Assembly: GCF_031755915.1 (NCBI RefSeq)
Contig: NC_083383.1
Location: forward strand, 31,103,501 to 31,167,500
Length of the DNA stretch: 64,000 nt
Reading direction: 5' to 3'
From: Ziziphus jujuba
Taxonomy: Eukaryota > Streptophyta > Magnoliopsida > Rosales > Rhamnaceae
In this document: piece by piece, positions 48,691-64,000 of the stretch
How positions within the stretch are numbered: the first letter of the stretch is position 1
How the letters are laid out: each line of letters begins with the position of its first letter
The notes under the pieces: model-generated
The model's database searches: none
Told to the model about the DNA's origin: nothing
What the model saw: only the letters and a program-made list of their open reading frames with translations
Position numbers and translations under genes: made by a program

Positions 48691-49114
48691 AAAAAATTTG
48701 CTCACTTTCTTGTTTTAAATTGAGATGTAATTACAAATCCCAAAGAAAAATGGAAAAAGAACAAAAAATCTGATACAGTTATTTTGAAAGTCTTTATACC
48801 ACTGAATGGTGAAAAAGTCCAACAAATCACTACAATGTAAACCAATTCTGCACAAGTTTGACATTGCTCAGATGATGCTTAATTATATTAAGCTGTCCAA
48901 ATGCTAAGACATAGTCAAAGAAATTAAATCATTGGATTATCGAAAGATCGTTCAAGAAAATGAGCATGCGCATCACAAATCTTTCCCCAAGTCACATGAG
49001 AAAGTCGCTCACAAAGAAAATAAGAACAAAAAGAATGAATGGAAATGTTAGAAAGGATACAATCATACAATATTGTATTACAAAAAAATTATACAACCAA
49101 AGGAAAAGAAAGCA

Positions 49115-55225
<6,111 letters not shown>

Positions 55226-55395
55226 GCATGATTAATTTTGTACGGAACTTCTTTTGTAAACGATAGAAAAAGGGAAAAAAAAAAAAAAAAAAGGAAAATC
55301 GGATCCATCCATGAATGATTAATTTTATACGGAACTTCTTTTGTAACATATAGGAAAAAAAAAAAAAAAAAAGAAAATCGATTCCATCCGTGACT
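55226..55395. repeat. tandem duplication, period about 87 bp
   Basis: Two copies of a block beginning ATGATTAATTTTRTACGGAA, each with an internal A18-19 tract and ending GAAAATCG-ATCCATCC. They lie about 530-700 bp upstream of the MADS ATG. Confidence 0.8.
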
Positions 55396-55925
55396 TAAAA
55401 ATGTTATGAGTTGGTTCATTTTCGAAAGTTGTGACAATTAAATAGTCATAGAAATTTGGTGCTCCTAGGGATTGTCCTAAGTCCATGATTTTGTCATAAA
55501 TTCCTTTTCAAGTCGTAAATTATTATCCTGGCGTCTAAAGTTATACCCCTTATCTTTTGGATTAATGTTTTTTATATTCCAAAACCATTGTCATTGAAAT
55601 ATTTTATCAAATTATCTTTAATATCAATAGGACAAGATTCTATCATATTCTGTGCTATGATAGCCTTTTGATTCCTTTACATATATATGGAAGTAATTTC
55701 TTCGTCAAACTAAAATTTTATTTTCTAATCAAACTTTTCAAATATGAATACAATGTAATATACTTATATATTCAATCAAATCTTATAAAACCCCATCTCT
55801 TCCTTTATAAAATCCTTGATATCCATAATCTTTCACTTTCTCTTTTTACCACATTCTTCTTCATTCAAAAAAAAAATTTCCCAAAAAACTATCCATCTCT
55901 TTCCTTTCCTATTTTTTCTTCCACC

Positions 55926-56692
55926 ATGATCGTTCGAACCAACAAGACCATCAAGAAAACCCAAGGCCGCCAGAAGATCGAAATCAAAAAGCTTGAAAAC
56001 AATAGCAACAAACAAGTCACCTTCTCGAAGCGCCGTGCGGGTCTTTTCAAGAAAGCCGGCGAGCTCAGCATCCTCTGCGGTGCCGAGGTTGCCGCCATCG
56101 TCTTCTCTCCCAACAGCAAGGTCTTCTGCTACGGCCATCCGAGCCCCGAGACCGTAATTCAACGCTACATTCACAGCACCACTAGTAGTAACACTTCTAA
56201 TTCTTCTGAGGCGGCGGTAGCGGCAATGGCTTCGGCCGCCGCTACCTCTGCCGAAAGAGAGTTGGTGCCGATGGAAGAGTTCAACAGGGAGTATAGAGAA
56301 GCCATGAAAGAGCTGGAGATAGAGAAAAAGAGAGCGGAGGAGGTGAAACTTGCCGTGGAAGAAAAGAAGTCGGCGTGAAGTGAGAGGTTCTGGTGGGAGG
56401 AAGAGGCGGTTGATGGGATGAGGTTGGAGAGTTGGAGCAGTTCATGGCTGCTTTGAAGGAGATGAGAAGGAAGGTTGTGAATAGGACTGAAGAGTTGATG
56501 AAGAGTTGCAGTGCTGCTTCAAACGGTGCGGTTTTGGCTCAGCCTCTGCCGGTTTCGGGTTTTCATGGAGCTGGTTGTCTTAATAATCACGGTGGATTTG
56601 ATGGAGATCATGGTCTTGTTGTTGGTGGTAGTGGTGGAGGAGAAGATGGTTCAACCTTTTTTGGATTTGGATTCGAACGTGGAAAGTTTTGA
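55926..56692 (+). pseudogene. type I (M-alpha, AGL62-like) MADS-box gene with premature stop and frameshift
   Basis: An ATG at 55926 in CCACCATGA context opens a single-exon frame of 150 residues ending in TGA at 56376-56378. The MADS domain (about 13-72: [45 protein letters not shown]) is complete and AGL62-like. Just past the stop the same frame continues with SERFWWEEEAVDGM, the conserved C-terminal motif. A 1-bp deletion near 56425-56430 then shifts the remaining homology (EQFMAALKEMRRKVVNRTEEL) into another frame ending at 56692. AGL62-type factors control endosperm and female gametophyte development. A 150-residue DNA-binding protein could still be made, so pseudogene is the likeliest but not the only reading; assembly error is possible. 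Confidence 0.75.
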
Positions 56693-56833
56693 GTGTGCTT
56701 TTTTTTTTTTTTTTTTGGGTGTATATGCATGGCTGACTTTGGAAGATAATAATGGTTTTAGATTTTTCTTAATTAATTTGTTTTTTCGATGGGACATTTT
56801 TAGGTTTTGTTACATATTGAATAAAACGTATGT

Positions 56834-57008
56834 TATATGAATAAAGGTATTTTCAGAATTTTTTTTATGCACTCTTTTTATCCTACTGGTTCTTTCTTTT
56901 ATCTATGCATGATGGTTATGTAGATTGCAATTGAATTTTGAATATATAACTTCTTAAGGTAAATTATGATATATAATCAGAATTATATTTTGTTCAGTCA
57001 ATCACGTC
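56834..57008 (+). repeat. duplicated segment, copy 1 (order A-B)
   Basis: Segment A (56834-56992, starting TATATGAATAAAGG) is followed by B (TTTGTTCAGTCAATCACGTC, 56989-57008). Both recur near 59.7-59.9 kb in the order B-A, same strand. Confidence 0.85.
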
Positions 57009-57953
57009 AACTTGTTTTTTTTTTGTTCTTTGCCAATATTTTTTTATATGTGATTTAGAGAAAGATGATCGCCCAGAGAGTTTCTTTCGTCGAATTCACC
57101 TCTCCTACGTCCCATTTTTACATCAGTGGACGGTGTAGACATGATTTGATGAAAGGATCGAGATTTGGAAGAAAGGGAATAAACAGAATACACAGAGTCG
57201 ACTGATGCCTCTATACTATTGAGAGAGAGATCAGATTGGACCAAAACCGGGCCAGATGGTCAAGGAAATTTCTAAGCACTGGAAATATAATCATTTCTTA
57301 TTTTATTGTCCTGGAATTCATTTTCTTTCATTCCCAAACTGGGTAATTGTTACATATACAATCATGGAACTATTCATTGAGCAAGACCCACAATTACTAG
57401 AACAGTATATTAAGTAATTCTTGCGAAAAGAAAAAACAATAAGAAAATGTTTGGTATTGGAACTGTTAGATTGATAATTTTATCTTTTTTATTTATTTTT
57501 TTATTTTTATTTGATGGGCGTTAGTGGAACAATCTGTTTGGGTCTTGCTCTGACCAAGAAAATTAAATGGTTATGGGTAGGGCCATTTGAGTATTTTCTT
57601 AGGAGACTATAGTCTATAGGAGTTAAGTGAGATTCTTGAATTGTAAAATCATTAAGAGGCTACTTTCAGTGACATTTTTTTTTAGGTCTTTTTATTTTCT
57701 TTTCTTAATCAATTTAATAGACTCCATGGAAACTCAGTGGAAGTTCCATATGAAATTTTACTTCTAAGAGTTACTTCTTTTGACAACTTGATGCTTTATA
57801 TATGGACCACCATCTGGTCTAGCTTTCAACTTCCTTTATATAAAGATGGCCTGCTTGTGTAATTTTGTTTCACTTTAGGCTGAAGACTACACAAAGCCCC
57901 TTCCTTTTTAAGCATATGGTGTGTTTGTGGGTATTACTCAGTGAAAGTTTTCC
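57009..57953. other. intergenic, presumed MYB promoter
   Basis: The part at about 57050-57255 is GC-richer than its surroundings and open on the minus strand, but I recognise no family. The remaining 700 bp, up to the MYB ATG at 57954, is AT-rich and contains a TATATAAAG-like box near 57837-57845. Confidence 0.45.
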
Positions 57954-58324
57954 ATGTCTACTAGTAGTAAAAGCACAACCAGTTGTAGTGAAGATGATAA
58001 TGAGCTTAGGAGAGGGCCATGGACAATTGAAGAAGACACTCTCCTGATTCATTACATAGCTCACCATGGTGAAGGAAGATGGAACTTGCTAGCAAAACGT
58101 TCTGGTAATCACAAAACTTATCTGCAAGTTGGTTATATTAGCAGAACTTTTTTATGATTCCAACATTAACTTTCCTGTATTGGTTTCCTTTTGTTTCAGG
58201 GCTAAGAAGAACTGGCAAGAGTTGCAGTTTGAGCTGGTTGAATTATCTGAAACCTGATGTCAAGCGCTCAAATCTTACTCTAGAGGAGCAGCTCTTGATT
58301 CTTGATCTCCATGGGCAACAGGTG

Positions 58325-58357
<33 letters not shown>

Positions 58358-59328
58358 CCTTATCAATAATCACAACTTGTAACTGACATTGAGTTTTAAT
58401 GTCCGCAATTTGTTACCATATTATAGCTTTTCATAACTAAACAACTTTATATTTCTGAGAGTTCTTTAGAAACGACCATGCATTGAATGAGAATACGTGA
58501 ATTTTGTTAATTTCTTTGCGTCATTATACCAAAACTTTGGCTAACAGAATTATTGGAACTTCTCATTTGACAAAAATGACTTTGCACACGGTATTGATGA
58601 AAACTATGCATCAAAAGATCTTTAACTTCATCCATTTGTACATTATGGGTGGTCGAAAATTGCACAGTACTTACCTGGGAGGACGGACAATGAAATCAAG
58701 AACTATTGGAGGACAAGAGCTCAGAAACAAGCTAAGCATCTTAAGATTGACAGCAAAAGCACAGCATTGCAAGACATCATTAGGTACTTTTGGATGCCAA
58801 GGTTGCTTCAAAAGATAGAAGAATCATCATCATCATCATCATTGCCAATCCAAAAATCAGAAATTCCTCTGTCTCTTGACAATGGTACTACTCAACATTC
58901 TGCATCAGCATATGCGGCACAAATATGTCCACCGCCACAAATCTCTGTTCAGGGAGATCATCTAAATGCGGATGGACACCAATGGTTTGAACATTCAGGA
59001 GCAGATTTCAGATTGGGAAAATTGCACTATTTCATGGATAGACTCTTCAGAATCAATGAATATGTCACAGATATCTCAATTTTCAGAATGCCCACAGACT
59101 AGTCCTTTCCATGTCATAGCTAGCAATGCCCACAACACATTGGGAAAGAGCTACTCAAATGTCAACAATGGTTCCTCCATCGATATCTACAATGACGCAA
59201 GTTTATCAGCATCCGGGATGTTTGAAAATCCTGCAGGAGATTACCATGTTGAACATAACAGTTGGAATGATAGTGATTTTTTATGTAGCATGTGGAACAT
59301 GGATGAATTATGGCAGTATAGGAATTAA
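57954..59328 (+). pseudogene. R2R3-MYB, subgroup 20 (MYB62/78/108-like), degenerate
   Basis: Exon 1 (57954-58104) and exon 2 (58200-58321) are spliced normally, with R2 starting [21 protein letters not shown]. Lesions follow. The recognition helix reads CSLSWLNYL where the family has CRLRWLNYL. The end of exon 2 lacks several nucleotides around the codons for the R3 Trp, shifting the frame. Exon 3 (from about 58641, [20 protein letters not shown]) has no AG at its expected acceptor (TTTGTACATTATGG). A second frameshift lies near 58970-59000. The C-terminal frame [10 protein letters not shown] to MWNMDELWQYRN then closes at 59328. The [11 protein letters not shown] motif marks subgroup 20, whose members regulate stress, phosphate starvation and stamen maturation. 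A functional MYB is unlikely. Confidence 0.8.
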
Positions 59329-59676
59329 ATGGTAAAGGGAAGCAATAGGATCTTGTTTCTGGGAAACACACAAAAAATTCTTCAAGCTTAAGGCATCCAT
59401 TAGTTCCTAATTAGCACTCTATCATCGCTCATGTAATGGGCAATTTGTTAATTTTCCATTCAATTTAAGAAGATGCAAATAACTGTGTTTAAAGTGTTTT
59501 GCATATCAAAGTTACTATGTAATTTTGATAATGAAAATTTTTTGGTCCTGTTTGACTGTCATTAAATTTGTTTCTCTGCCTCTTGTGTTTATGATTTCAT
59601 TTAGAAATTCTAAACACCTAAACTTGTATGGAAATTCTTTTTGACTTCATACTATAGAGGCTTATAATATTCCAAA

Positions 59677-59877
59677 TTTGTTCAGTCAATCACGTCTATT
59701 TGTTTTTTATATGAATAAAGGTATTTTTAGAATTTTTTATGCACTTTTTTTATCCTACTGGTTCTTTCTTTTATATATGCATGGTGGTTGTGTAGATTGC
59801 AACTGAATTTTGAATATGTAAGTTCTTAGACTCATTTGTAAGGTAAATTATGATATATATTCAGAATTATATTTTGT
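59677..59877 (+). repeat. duplicated segment, copy 2 (order B-A)
   Basis: B (20 bp, exact match to 56989-57008) lies at 59677-59696 and is followed by A at 59708-59877. A shows scattered substitutions and a roughly 12-bp indel relative to copy 1. Confidence 0.85.
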
Positions 59878-60624
59878 CCAAAATAAAAATAAAAATTGCT
59901 GACCTAATAAATATGTAAGATTTTTTTTTCTTTTTTTGACAAAAGGATGTTAGAATTACTAAATATATTGTTTCTTATGACTTATGAGATGCCTTCCAAA
60001 AATGCTTAGACTTTTTTAACTTTAGACCCCTAAAAAAGTGTAAAATCCAAACTACAGTAAATGTAATTTACAAAAATGCTCTTATAAAAAAGAAGTAATA
60101 GTGGAGCAAAGTAAAAATCGTTCCAAAGTGAATTTTTTTACGGTAATTAAAGGTTTGCAAAAGTTTTATATCTAAAGCTAAGTTACTAGGTTAAATACAT
60201 AAGTGCATAATAAATATATATATTTTATAGTTTAAAAAAAAAAAAAAAATCCGCTGATAGCGTAGGAATTTATAAAGATAATGTGTGTTTGTAAAACAAA
60301 AAAGAGAATTGTTGAGAAATTAAAAGTGTTTTTTTTTTTTTTTTTGGGCTGAGAGAGAAATTAAAAGTTTTACCATATATTTTTTATAAAGCGATAAAGT
60401 TTCATGAATTTATAAGTTTAACGTTGCTACACAAATCTCAAATATGCGCAGAAATTAAAATTGAAGTACCATCGTTTTCACTACATATTTATTATTGAAA
60501 ACAATTTTGATGATTTCATTATTATTATTTTATTTTTTTAGGCGAAAATTGTTATTTTATACACTTACCATAAAAACAAGGGCGGTGAGAAAAAAATAAA
60601 TTAATAAATAATAAAAAAAAAGGA
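59878..60624. other. intergenic, no gene seen
   Basis: AT-rich, A/T homopolymers near 60235 and 60330. Nothing recognised. Confidence 0.5.
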
Positions 60625-60955
60625 GCCCTGGCGAAACCTTTTGAAGCTTGCTGGTGGGTCCTGTATAGGTGTTAATTTGGTCCAGAACTGCTTTTTGGTA
60701 GAAAGCTTACAAGAGCTGTTCTCGTCTTGTCCAGGTTTTATGGTTTCTTTTGAGTCCAGAGAGTCAAATAAAATGGCCCATGGCCTTCCAAAACATGCCA
60801 CAAGTCTTTCTGGTTTTGTGTCTCGGCTTGAGGATGGCCCACAATGGCTTACTAATTTGCTTCATGCTGATATGTGTTATATTTTGTCGTAATATATGAA
60901 ATCTCTTCTTTTCAAAAAAAGAAAAAAAAAAAAAAACAAAAAAGAAATAAGAATA
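60625..60955 (+). mobile_element. LINE 3' tail with A-rich end
   Basis: A frame at 60641-60892 reads as the C-terminal end of the RNase H-like domain of a plant LINE (RESNKMAHGLPKHATS, then LEDGPQWLTNLL). It is followed by a short trailer and an A-rich tail (about 60915-60955). Only the last 330 bp of the element remain. I could not define a target duplication. It ends about 45 bp before the COX23-like start codon. Confidence 0.7.
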
Positions 60956-61000
60956 AAAAAGAAGAAATTAGATCGGAGGAAAACACAAGAGGAAACTACT

Positions 61001-61106
61001 ATGGCATCCAAATCTTCAACACCGCCATATCCAAGTGCTGCGAGAATTTCTGACTCTCCTTGCTATCCTCAATATTCTGCTTCTCTCAAATGTAAGACTT
61101 GTTTAC

Positions 61107-61162
<56 letters not shown>

Positions 61163-63354
61163 CCTACATCTCTGTCGTAAATCTACCTTTAAAGCCATCT
61201 CTTTTATTGGTTTTCTCTTAATCATCTTGTAATGTTGTTGTTGTTGTTGTTTTTTTTTTTTTTTATTTAATTTTTTGTCTATAATTGTATCAAAGATTGG
61301 AACTTTGGCTTTGTAAACATCGAAATAAGCACGCAGAGTAAAATTTCTGCAGAATTCTGGCACACCCATTAGAAAATTTCCGAACTTATAGGTGGAAATT
61401 TTGGAATTTTGGATGGAAAATTTTAGTTGAAGCTAGTTTCAGTGGCAACTTTGGGGGAAGAAAAAAAAGTTTGATGTTTTCAAGAGTGAAAAATCTTGGG
61501 TGTGAGAAGAAAAGGGATAATTGAAATTTGGTTACTCTGTGGATGATTAAAAATGAGATGCTGTCCCTGATTGAACAAATTCTTTTCTCTCTTAAAAGCT
61601 ACTGCTAATTCAGTAACTCTGCCACACCACCTAGTTTTGAAAGTTCAAACCAAGTTGAGACTATCTCAGTCTGATGCAGTCTGAGGAACTTGGCTTGTGA
61701 TTGGAATTATCTAGGCCTTCCAATGGCACTAGTTGCCCTGCTGTTACCATTTTGGCTTTGGGTTCGGTTCTGAACTATGAGGAAGGGAGAGGTGGAGGAA
61801 GGGAATGGGGGAGGAAGGGAGAGAGTGGAGCAGCGATGGTGGTTGTGGCATAATTAATAGTTGGTTATTTTGAATTTTCTTAACTTATGCTAACTATTTG
61901 GAGCCATTGCTAGATGCGCATTCAACGGTATTTATGTGTCATCTAGTTTGTGTGGATTTTGCATTTTATCAATCCTTATTGGAGTTGTTGTTATGATTTA
62001 ATTGTCATGTTTAGCTAGCATCTTTTCGTAGTAACAAATATTCTTTTGCATTTTCTTTTTGTAGAGATCATCGCACAGATAAGTATGATTTAACAATTTT
62101 TTTTTTTTTTTTTTTTTTTGGGTACAGAATTATTTCTTTTCCTTAATCATTTGCAACTTTTGATGTTATCTTTCAATACGTCCAAATTTTGAGAGGCATA
62201 TTTATGCTGCATGAAGGGTGTTTAAATGAGTCATCAACTCTTTGTTCCATTGCTTTTTCTGTTTTCTAGTGGATTCCAACTTTGGTGCTTTGTGTCATTT
62301 AACATGATTATAATTTCTTGGTGGGCATATGGTGTCTTAAACGTGAGCTGTTTACACTTGTGTTACTTTTTGAGTTTTCCTTACTGATTTAGTCACTTAA
62401 AGAGTGTAAGGCCTACAATTTCTGAATATAAATTTCCTGGGTAAACTTTGCAGGTCTAGAAGAATATCAATCAGACAAAAGCAAATGCCAAGAACACTTT
62501 GATATTTACAAGGAATGCAAGAAAAAGGAGGTAATTGTTTTTTGAAATACTTGAAACCCTATAGTTTTACTTATAGTATTATTACTGCTGAACAATAGAT
62601 TGTTGTACACTTCTATTAAATATTTTTTCTTTTATTGTTATATAAGTTCCTTCTTGGTAGTTGATGGTTGATGCTGTTTCTCTGTTTTCATTAAAACATC
62701 TAGAGGTTTTGATGCTCCGTTTAAAATGTTGTTGATGATTGTTTTAGGTAAAATAAAGTATAAAATAATGCATTATAAGAGTAGAAAATTAAATTTCTCT
62801 GCTTTGTACAAGTAATTTAATCAGATCATTGATAATTGTTTTGTTCTTCTGATTAATATGAAATACCGTAATGGTTTATCGAGTTGTCTCAAATTTTCCG
62901 ATAGCCATCTTTATCCAAATTGTGGGTAGGATCCTTTAAATTTTTTTCCCCCCATAATATGCTAATTAAGTTCTTGAAAGTATCTGTACTCCAAAGCTGC
63001 ATTATTTGGGTTAGAATTTGGCTTGAGGATGTATATTTTTCCTGTCATGAACAAGGTGATTTTTAGCCTCTAGCTCCCTGTTGGTTTTAGGAATCTCTGT
63101 TTGTCTATGGATCCTGGAAACCTCGCACTGTGCTCTGACACAAGCTGCACGATGATGCAATTATTGCATGGATAAAGTATGCATAATTTTACAGTGGCAA
63201 CCAATGTAGATTACCGAGTAAATATTAAGAAGATCATCTCTAGCATTTTTTCTGCTTTTTTACTTTATAGCTGTTATATAGTCTTTAAAAAATTGTTTTT
63301 TAACAGAGGGAAGCTCGCCTAGAACGCAACAGCAAACGGTCGTTTTTCTCATGA
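61001..63354 (+). CDS. COX23: twin-CX9C mitochondrial protein, COX23/CHCHD7-like
   Basis: Three coding exons (61001-61091, 62454-62530, 63307-63354) with GT-AG introns and matching phases encode 71 residues. The CHCH fold is explicit: Cys21-X9-Cys31 (CYPQYSASLKC) and a second C-X9-C (CQEHFDIYKEC), the helix-hairpin pair oxidised by Mia40 in the intermembrane space. The C terminus is basic (REARLERNSKRSFFS). Homologues assist cytochrome c oxidase assembly and copper handling. The first exon runs directly into an intron with a (CT)24 run. Intron 1 is 1.36 kb and intron 2 0.78 kb; neither holds another feature I recognise beyond poly-T tracts. Confidence 0.92.
61110..61158. repeat. (CT)24 microsatellite in COX23 intron 1
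   Basis: An uninterrupted CT run starting 18 bp after the exon 1 donor. Confidence 0.9.
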
Positions 63355-63748
63355 AGTTCCTTTTGCCTCTTTTGTTAATTGAGCAGAAGTCGGATTTTAG
63401 CTCCTTATTAGTTTGTGTTAAATGTATAGAGCTAGACAGTGAATACGAAAACAAATAATGGATCATGCTTTATTTTCTATACTATGAGTAAAGCTAAACT
63501 GAGAGGATGTTCCAATTTTCATGGAATTGAAAGTTTGAACATATATTCTGTATATTTTATGCATATAGTAGTGCTTTGAACTTACAACCAAGCAAGAAGA
63601 CTCGAACATCAGAGAATTCAATTCTTAAAATTTCCCTTTGTTTCTTTCAATCTTTAGATATAACCAAGAACCACAAACAAAAGGAAAATCAAAGAGACAG
63701 AGAGAGAGAGAGAAAAAAAAAAAAAATCAAAGCAATAAATTCACACAC
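63355..63748. other. convergent intergenic region
   Basis: The 3' UTRs of the COX23-like gene (+) and the P450 gene (-) face each other here. A (GA)n/A-rich tract lies at 63695-63728. No coding signal. Confidence 0.5.
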
Positions 63749-64000
63749 TCACAATCTTCTTACTTGGAGATTGATTCCATTTCTAGGTTCAATAAATAAC
63801 CTGCAAGTGGGAGAATGTTGATATGAAGGTGAGAGAGAGAAAGAAAAGTTGGAAAGTATAAGAGATAGAATCAGCTTCAGCTGTGTGAGGGCTAAGCGCT
63901 GGCCAACACAAATTCGAGTTCCAACTCCAAATGGTATAAAAGCCTGAGGAATTTTGGAAGCTCCAGGTATTCCATTCTGAAACCTTTGTGGATTGAACTC
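63749..64000 (-). CDS. cytochrome P450, CYP714-like, C-terminal part
   Basis: The minus strand from 64000 to the TGA at 63749-63751 encodes the last 83 residues of a P450. The heme-binding loop PFGVGTRICVGQ carries the Cys ligand in the FxxGxRxCxG pattern, preceded by the FNPQRFQNG segment of the PERF region. The tail LILSNFSFSLSPSYQHSPTCRL and IEPRNGINLQVRRL is characteristic of CYP714. Members hydroxylate gibberellins or related diterpenoids in the ER. The window cuts off the rest of the gene. CYP714 placement rests on the tail motif and is fairly sure; the subfamily is not. Confidence 0.88.
   Translation of the reverse strand, partial: EFNPQRFQNGIPGASKIPQAFIPFGVGTRICVGQRLALTQLKLILSLILSNFSFSLSPSYQHSPTCRLFIEPRNGINLQVRRL

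Larger units (their letters stand above)
42517..49114. other. 6.6-kb gene-poor AT-rich region
   Basis: No gene, RNA gene or transposon domain recognised. The region holds many microsatellites and homopolymers: C20 followed by A13 at 42733-42765, (AT)n at about 43075-43095 and 43664-43693, T33 at 45143-45175, (ATA)n/(AAG)n at about 45838-45890, A35 at 48653-48687. It also has local tandem duplications, listed separately. Open frames here are short and AT-biased. Confidence 0.5.

Noticed and set aside
57050..57255. Endogenous pararetrovirus fragment
   Set aside because: Considered because of composition, but no reverse transcriptase, coat or movement-protein motif is present; left as unexplained.

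Overview
The window is nuclear DNA of a flowering plant, most likely a eudicot and possibly a woody rosid. Evidence: GT-AG introns, (CT)n/(GA)n-rich leaders, telo-box promoters, plant-only families (ROP GTPase, R2R3-MYB, type I MADS, trihelix, CYP714, CC-NBS-LRR), a tRNA-Met(i)-primed Ty1/copia element and AT-rich intergenic DNA full of A/T homopolymers and microsatellites. I cannot name the species.

Layout. 0-5 kb: a partial unidentified gene (-) and an ankyrin/PGG membrane protein (-). 5-7.5 kb: an intronless ASIL/SIP1-like trihelix gene (+) behind a long pyrimidine-rich leader. 9.9-20.1 kb: one CC-NBS-LRR pseudogene (-), split by a copia retrotransposon (10688-15325, target duplication CCAAA) and by a 2.8-kb solo-LTR-like element (15590-18377, target duplication TTGTA). 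20.75 kb: tRNA-Trp(CCA) (-). 21.5-23.9 kb: a type II membrane protein with a Cys-rich PAN/apple-like region and a cyclophilin-like domain (-). 27-31.4 kb: a three-RRM hnRNP-Q/R-like protein in 11 coding exons (-). 33.6-35.0 kb: a 5'-truncated LINE (+). 35.9-37.7 kb: intronless CBF5/dyskerin (-). 39.0-42.5 kb: a GT77-type nucleotide-diphospho-sugar transferase (-). 42.5-49.1 kb: a gene-poor AT-rich stretch. 49.1-52.6 kb: a ROP GTPase in seven coding exons (-). 55.9-56.7 kb: an AGL62-like MADS gene with a premature stop and a frameshift (+). 58.0-59.3 kb: a subgroup-20 R2R3-MYB relic (+). 60.6-60.95 kb: a LINE tail (+). 61.0-63.4 kb: a twin-CX9C protein, COX23-like (+). 63.75-64 kb: the last exon of a CYP714-like P450 (-), cut by the window edge.

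The genes form no operon or pathway cluster. CBF5, the hnRNP-like gene and the first partial gene share telo-box promoter elements, typical of ribosome-biogenesis and growth-coupled genes. I found no convincing novel multi-gene system. The most informative parts are the dated double insertion in the NLR pseudogene, two decaying transcription factor genes with a direct-repeat arrangement around the MYB copy, the ROP with a Thr/Ser N-terminal extension, the LINE tail just upstream of the COX23-like start codon, and the PAN plus cyclophilin-like membrane protein.
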